From: an uncultured Actinomycetes bacterium
GTDB taxonomy: Bacteria > Actinomycetota > Thermoleophilia > Miltoncostaeales > Miltoncostaeaceae
Length of the DNA: 9,377 nt
Assembly: GCA_937862675.1 (NCBI GenBank)
Contig: CALMEC010000462.1
Location: 1 to 9,377, forward strand
Reading direction: 5' to 3'
The notes below the pieces were generated by a model. That model had not been told where the DNA came from. It searched no databases and saw only the letters and a list, made by a program, of their open reading frames with translations. Positions 6,542-9,377 of the stretch are shown here, in pieces. Each line of letters begins with the position of its first letter. The first letter of the stretch is position 1. Made by a program: the position numbers and the translations under genes.

Positions 6542-7228
6542 TCAGGCGGCATCGAGCACGACGCCTCCGTCGGCACGCAGCTCGACGACGCCCTGGTCCA
6601 TCGCCACGGCGCGGATGCCGCGCTCGCGCAGCCACGCCGCGCCCTCCCGCGCAAACCGGCAGAACTGGCCGCGGCAGTAGAGGACGACATGTCGATCCGA
6701 CGGTAACTCGCCGTACCGTTCGGGGAGCTCGGAGAAGGGGATGGAGACGGCGCCCGGGAGGTGACCGGCGAGGTACTCATCATGTGGGCGGACATCCAGA
6801 ACGGTCATTTCGGCGGTCACGTCCTCGGGACGGATCGTGGATGCCTCCGGACCCGCCGCGGGCTGATCCATGAACGCGCGGAACCGGTCCCGGAGCACCG
6901 CCGACCGCCCCATCGCGACGCGCTTCACGGCGACGTAGAGCTCGGCGACGTCGTCGCCCGCCAGCCGGTGGTGGACGGTGGTCCCCTCCCGCCGTGTCGT
7001 GACGAGACCGGCGCGCTTCAGGACCTGGAGGTGCGCGGACGTGGAGGTGACGCCCATCCCGGCCATCCGGGCGAGTCTCTCCACCGGATGCTCGCCCTGT
7101 GCGAGCAACTCGATCAGCTCGAGGCGATGGCCGTTCGCCATGGCCTTCACGACGGCGGCGAGGGCGTCCACGACATCCTCCTTGCCCACCTCCTCGCCAT
7201 CGGCTTGTCCGATATTCCACTTATTCAT
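6542..7228 (-). CDS. ArsR-family regulator fused to a rhodanese domain
   Basis: This 228-residue fusion has an ArsR-type winged helix (residues about 20-105) and a rhodanese domain (about 130-225). It resembles the architecture of Mycobacterium tuberculosis Rv0324. The DNA-binding part shows ALAAVVKAMANGHRLELIELL, then a recognition helix around TSTSAHLQVLKRAGLV and a wing RREGTTVHHRL. The rhodanese part shows VLDVRPHDEYLAGHLPGA and the active loop YCRGQFCRFA, with Cys185 as the expected sulfur-carrying residue and Cys190 nearby. There are no cysteines at all in the ArsR half, so the classic metal-thiolate sensing site is absent, and sensing may pass through the rhodanese cysteine or its persulfide. 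It is the first gene of the operon with the MFS transporter and probably controls it. The start ATG 7228 has no Shine-Dalgarno but follows a TAGCAT box by seven bases. Confidence 0.88.
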   Translation of the reverse strand: MNKWNIGQADGEEVGKEDVVDALAAVVKAMANGHRLELIELLAQGEHPVERLARMAGMGVTSTSAHLQVLKRAGLVTTRREGTTVHHRLAGDDVAELYVAVKRVAMGRSAVLRDRFRAFMDQPAAGPEASTIRPEDVTAEMTVLDVRPHDEYLAGHLPGAVSIPFSELPERYGELPSDRHVVLYCRGQFCRFAREGAAWLRERGIRAVAMDQGVVELRADGGVVLDAA

Positions 7229-7235
7229 GGATTAG

Positions 7236-7241
7236 ATGCTA
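7236..7241 (-). promoter_or_regulatory. -10 box of the ArsR-rhodanese/MFS operon (leaderless candidate)
   Basis: On the minus strand TAGCAT fits the TAnnnT actinobacterial -10 pattern and ends seven bases before ATG 7228. There is no purine-rich ribosome site between them, which suggests that the transcript begins at the start codon. A GGGA...TCCC dyad (7243-7256) lies just upstream, where an autoregulatory operator might sit, but its arms are only four bases. No clear -35 element is visible. Confidence 0.4.
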
Positions 7242-7258
7242 CGGGAACCATGTCCCTT

Positions 7259-7282
7259 CTCCGGCTCACGTCGGATCCGGAG
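7259..7282. terminator. Hairpin downstream of the broken esterase gene
   Basis: CTCCGG and CCGGAG form a six-base stem around a twelve-base loop in the 92-base gap between the esterase stop (7321) and the ArsR-rhodanese start (7228). A second, five-base stem (GTCCG/CGGAC, 7299-7317) lies closer to the stop. Either could end transcription from the uvrB side. No T tract is present and the prediction is weak. Confidence 0.3.
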
Positions 7283-7876
7283 GGCGTGTCGAGTGTCTGT
7301 CCGCTCTCGAACCGGACCGCTCACCTGTCGAGCCGCTCGGCGATCCATGACGCCGTGCTCGTCTCGGCCGCGCGTGCCATCGCAGTGGGGAGCCCGGTGA
7401 ACCCGTGAACCGATTCGGGGAACACGCGGAGGTCAACGTCGTCGTCCGCTGCCGACAGACGGGCGGACATCGTGAGACAGTCCTCGAGGAGGAGATCGAG
7501 GGCACCCACCACGAGCAGCGTCGGCGGAAGCCCGCGGAGATCCCCGAAGATCGGCGATGTGTCCGGCACCGTGCGATCGGCGACGTGCCCGGCGTCGGCA
7601 TGAATGAGCCGCTCGTCCCCGTACCGCCGGCCGAACGGCGTGCAGCCGCTCAGGTCGAAGGCCCCGAACGTGAGCACCGCACCGCGGACGGGCGCGATGA
7701 GACCGCGATCGCACGGCCGCAGCGGTGCCGCCATGGCGAGCGTCGCTCCGGCCGACGATCCCCCGATCACCAGTGCTCCCGGCCCGAAGCCCGTGCCCGC
7801 AGCGTCCATGGCCCAGAGCAGTGCCGTCTCGACGTCGTCCGGCGCCGCGGGCCACGGATGCTCCGGAGTCAGTGGC

Positions 7877-7895
7877 CCCTGAGCCGAAGCATCTT
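7877..7895 (+). repeat. Left terminal inverted repeat of the 188-bp element
   Basis: Reads CCCTGAGCCGAAGCATCTT. It matches the reverse complement of 8046-8064 at 16 of 19 positions, with differences at positions 11, 14 and 15. Confidence 0.65.
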
Positions 7896-8045
7896 TGCGG
7901 CCTGGCGGCTGCAACCCATGTCGGGATGAGACAGCGCAATCTCGAAGTCTCCGCACTGTGGCATCGTCATCGTCGGTGCCCGTATTCCCCGATATGGACA
8001 CCTCCTCGTCCTCGTCCCGGCGGCGTTTCGCTCGCCATACCGATG

Positions 8046-8064
8046 AAGAACCTCCGGCTCAGGG
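8046..8064 (-). repeat. Right terminal inverted repeat of the 188-bp element
   Basis: Read on the minus strand it is CCCTGAGCCGGAGGTTCTT, pairing with the left end at 7877-7895. Flanked outside by ACACTGGC, the partner of TCAGTGGC at the left. Confidence 0.65.
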
Positions 8065-8484
8065 ACACTGGCCGGTGGTCGACGCCCACCACGGTGACGC
8101 CGAGCGTCGGCGAGCCGCACGTTGCGCGCATCCCCGCGGACCGGTGTGCCCGTGGAGAACCCGCCACCGTGGACATCCACATCGACGGCCCCGTGAGTCG
8201 TCCGGCGCCGGGGCGATGACGGGCACCCCGACCTCGTGTCCGCCGACGCGGACGATGCGATCCTCGGCACGATCCGGGATCGGGACCGCTTCGATCGCCG
8301 CACGAGCGGCCACGAGTTCCGTCTGGTCCGCCGGTCCCCGTCGCTCACCGGACGCTCGCCGCGGCGCATTGATCACGCGGCTCTCATCGACGAGGTCGAG
8401 AAGCGCCGGGTCGATGAACCGGTCGAGACCGACGTTCATGTCGGTCCACCGATGATCTGCCGACAAGCCCGGGGTCGGCGACGG

Positions 8485-9015
8485 TCACCGCCGTCGTCCC
8501 CGCGATCCCCGTTTGGCGGGCGTCGGCGCGGTACGTGGTGCCCGCTGGATGCCCTGGCGCTCGTCCAGCTCGATGCGCAGCGACTTGATGGCGTCACGCA
8601 GCTCGGCGGCGCGCTCGAAGTGGAGTTCCTCCGCCGCCTTGAACATCTCCTCCTCGAGCGAGACCAGTTCCTTCTCCAGGTCGGCGTCGCTGGCACCGCT
8701 CTTGGCCAGGCTGGCGGCCTTCTGCCGACGGGTCTGCGCCGGACCGCTGGAGGTGAGTCCCAGGAACTCGGTGATGTCGCTGACGCCCTTGACGATGGTC
8801 TCGGGCGTGATGCCGTGCTCTTCGTTGTACGCCTCCTGGATCTCACGGCGGCGATCGGTCTCGGCGATGGCGGTGCGCATGGCGTCGGTCTCGTTGTCGG
8901 CGTACATGATCACGCGTCCGTTCACGTTGCGCGCCGCTCGCCCGATGGTCTGGATGAGAGCCGTCTGACCGCGGAGGAAGCCCTCCTTGTCGGCATCGAG
9001 GATGGCGACGAGCGT
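8485..9015 (-). other. uvrB: UvrB C-terminal segment
   Basis: UvrB is the damage-verifying helicase of the UvrABC nucleotide excision repair complex. This part begins inside the second helicase domain at LVAILDADKEGFLR and includes helicase motif VI, QTIGRAARNVNG (residues 124-135 of the ORF counted from 9321). It then has the highly conserved VIMYAD...TDRRREIQEAYN and HGITPETIVK. The C-terminal UVR motif (EKELVSLEEEMFKAAEELHFERAAELRDAIKSL, about 216-248), which contacts UvrC, is intact, followed by a basic tail rich in Arg and Lys. The Walker A motif, beta-hairpin and domain 2 are missing because of the junction. The stop is TGA at 8485-8487. The identification is certain. In the source genome it presumably headed the minus-strand run through the esterase. 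Confidence 0.9.
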
Positions 9016-9377
9016 GCGTCGCGCGCGATCAACGCCTCGGCAGCGGTAAAGCCCGTGCATGGCTTCTTTGAAGTGATAGAGCTCGTTTAATTTTGGATGC
9101 TGATCGAGCCAAGTTTGCAGCGCACGCCGTTCAAAATATTGAAGACGTTTTCCGTTCATCAGCAGAAGTTTTCTGACAGGGTTTGATCTTTTATCACCGG
9201 TGATTTCGGTGCGCGCTTTGTTGATCATTGGATTTAGTAATCGAATGACGTGGAAGTGATCAGCGATGAGTTTTGCTTGCGGGAACATTTCGCGTGCAAA
9301 CTTTTTAAATGGATCGCTCATATCTAAGATGACGTTTCGAACGTTTTCACGCCCAGGAACGTGAGCGAAGGTGTGTT
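8485..9377 (-). CDS. Chimeric ORF: ISL3 transposase part fused to UvrB C-terminus, 5' end outside the window
   Basis: One open frame joins a transposase segment to the last 176 residues of the excision-repair helicase UvrB. The ATG at 9321 is not the true start. The same frame stays open to the window edge, and the 18 codons upstream continue the transposase sequence (ending in VRNVILD before MSDPF). The join is near 9015, where YRCRGVDRARR of the transposase gives way to TLVAILDADKEGFLR of UvrB. Neither part is complete: the transposase lacks its C-terminal third with the last catalytic acid, and UvrB lacks its first 500 or so residues. Base composition drops sharply on the transposase side. 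I regard the fusion as a sequence chimera or an illegitimate recombination product and not a functional protein. Confidence 0.75.
   Translation of the reverse strand, partial: HTFAHVPGRENVRNVILDMSDPFKKFAREMFPQAKLIADHFHVIRLLNPMINKARTEITGDKRSNPVRKLLLMNGKRLQYFERRALQTWLDQHPKLNELYHFKEAMHGLYRCRGVDRARRTLVAILDADKEGFLRGQTALIQTIGRAARNVNGRVIMYADNETDAMRTAIAETDRRREIQEAYNEEHGITPETIVKGVSDITEFLGLTSSGPAQTRRQKAASLAKSGASDADLEKELVSLEEEMFKAAEELHFERAAELRDAIKSLRIELDERQGIQRAPRTAPTPAKRGSRGRRR
9010..9020. other. Chimeric junction 2 (UvrB to ISL3 transposase)
   Basis: UvrB coding (LVAILDADKEG) ends and transposase coding (GVDRARR) begins on the minus strand here. In intact UvrB the residues before LVAILDADKEG are LREGLDLPEVS, which are not present. 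The join is inside the transposase gene and not at an insertion-sequence end, so ordinary transposition does not explain it. Confidence 0.7.
9016..9377 (-). mobile_element. ISL3-family transposase segment, truncated at both ends
   Basis: ISL3 transposases are DDE enzymes that cut and paste their element. The visible 120 residues show ILDMSDPFKKFAREMFPQAK, then LIADHFHVIRLLNPMINKAR, the DM and DxFHV signature around the second catalytic region. They continue with KLLLMNGKRL, ALQTWLDQHPKLNELYHFKEAMHGLYR, and GVDRARR. The N-terminal zinc-finger and helix-turn-helix region lies beyond the window edge. The C-terminal part is cut off at about 9015. The sequence is visibly AT-richer than the rest, with A/T common at third positions, so it comes from a different source genome than the adjoining uvrB. 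No inverted repeat of the insertion sequence is seen at the join. Confidence 0.8.

Larger units (their letters stand above)
7877..8064. mobile_element. MITE-like 188-bp insertion with terminal inverted repeats
   Basis: The element interrupts the esterase gene exactly between the VDHR and TPEHPW segments that are adjacent in intact relatives. Its ends are inverted copies, 16 of 19 positions alike, read inward from CCCTGAGCCG at both ends. The flanking eight bases (7869-7876 TCAGTGGC and 8065-8072 ACACTGGC) match at six positions, consistent with an old target duplication. It has no transposase frame, so it would depend on a transposase supplied elsewhere. An 8-bp duplication occurs in several families (ISL3, IS256, IS66, ISAs1), and I cannot match the ends to a named one. 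The repaired join reads VDHRPLTPEH, one residue longer than the usual VDYRLAPEH, so the exact borders may be off by a few bases. Confidence 0.65.
7321..8439 (-). pseudogene. Alpha/beta hydrolase-3 esterase, broken by an insertion and two indels
   Basis: Pieces of one esterase of the hormone-sensitive-lipase-like group (alpha/beta hydrolase fold-3) lie in order in three frames. Piece 1 (8439 to about 8190) starts MNVGLDRFIDPALLDLV, with GGTGGA shortly upstream of the ATG. Piece 2 (about 8190-8106) carries the oxyanion motif VDVHGGGFSTG. Piece 3 (about 8104-8066) carries LGVTVVGVDHR. After a 188-bp insert, piece 4 (about 7873-7321) carries LTPEHPWPAAPDDVETA, the nucleophile motif GGSSAGATLA, the acid region VGALDLLLED and the histidine motif ESVHGF. 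The frame changes at about 8189-8192 (an extra base in a G run, or loss of two) and at about 8105 (loss of two bases likely), then at the insert. Together these sum to a multiple of three and predict an intact ancestor of about 308 codons, normal for the family. Natural substrates were probably short acyl esters. Confidence 0.8.

Noticed and set aside
5266..6873. 535-codon plus-strand open frame
   Set aside because: It is antisense to the MFS and ArsR-rhodanese genes. Its product is a low-complexity Arg/Asp/His-rich string with no membrane or domain pattern, a common by-product of GC-rich coding DNA.
8479..8496. Hairpin CGACGG/CCGTCG over the uvrB stop codon
   Set aside because: It has six pairs in very GC-rich DNA, mostly within coding sequence and without a T tract. 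The closely spaced downstream gene also argues against a terminator here.
9010..9020. Natural insertion of an ISL3 element into uvrB
   Set aside because: An inserted element would join through its terminal repeat. Here the transposase coding region itself is cut, with no repeat or target duplication.
8236..9090. 284-codon plus-strand open frame over uvrB
   Set aside because: It is antisense to unmistakable UvrB sequence and even crosses the chimeric junction, so its openness is due to composition.
9319..9321. ATG as start of the transposase/UvrB frame
   Set aside because: The frame continues upstream to the window edge with transposase sequence (VRNVILD precedes this Met), so it is an internal methionine.
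1..9377. tRNA, rRNA, CRISPR array, phage or toxin-antitoxin genes
   Set aside because: I looked on both strands for clover-leaf elements, regularly spaced direct repeats, integrase or capsid genes and small paired genes, and saw none.

Overview
The window reads as three pieces of different origin joined inside genes. Bases 1 to about 865 carry the N-terminal two thirds of a proteobacterial (probably alphaproteobacterial) MFS transporter. Bases about 866 to 9014 are a continuous, very GC-rich stretch with actinobacterial character, probably Mycobacteriales-like: strong G/C bias at third codon positions, GTG starts, TAnnnT -10 boxes next to starts, and an ArsR-rhodanese fusion of the Rv0324 type. 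Bases about 9015 to 9377 are clearly AT-richer and encode part of an ISL3-family transposase. Both junctions cut genes in mid-domain and happen to keep an open frame. They produce two nonsensical fusion proteins, MFS::SGNH hydrolase and ISL3 transposase::UvrB. A chimeric clone, amplification product or assembly is the simplest explanation. No new biological system is needed to explain them.

Layout of the actinobacterial core: the C-terminal part of an SGNH/GDSL hydrolase (+, to 1348) converges on two overlapping family-2 glycosyltransferases (-, 1386-2426 and 2411-3730). A divergent intergenic region (3731-3993) separates these from a secreted GH16 beta-glucanase-like enzyme with a C-terminal beta-rich domain (+, 3994-5175). 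The GH16 gene converges on a minus-strand pair, an ArsR-rhodanese regulator (6542-7228) followed 28 bases downstream by a 12-segment MFS transporter (5269-6513). Upstream of that pair, on the same strand, is a broken alpha/beta hydrolase-3 esterase (7321-8439), and then the 3' end of uvrB (8485 to about 9015).

The most informative natural feature is in the esterase pseudogene. It holds a 188-bp element with 19-bp imperfect terminal inverted repeats (16 of 19 match) and a likely 8-bp target duplication (6 of 8 match), which is a MITE-like non-autonomous insertion. Removing the element and one duplication copy puts the two halves back in one frame. Two further small indels upstream also break the frame, and the three lesions together account exactly for the frame changes observed.

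Working together: the glycosyltransferases, SGNH hydrolase and GH16 enzyme suggest a cell-surface or extracellular polysaccharide locus. The regulator-transporter pair looks like a self-contained export system whose regulator has cysteines only in its rhodanese domain. Three start codons (3766, 3994, 7228) lie 6-7 bases after a TAnnnT box, which fits leaderless or very short-leader transcripts.
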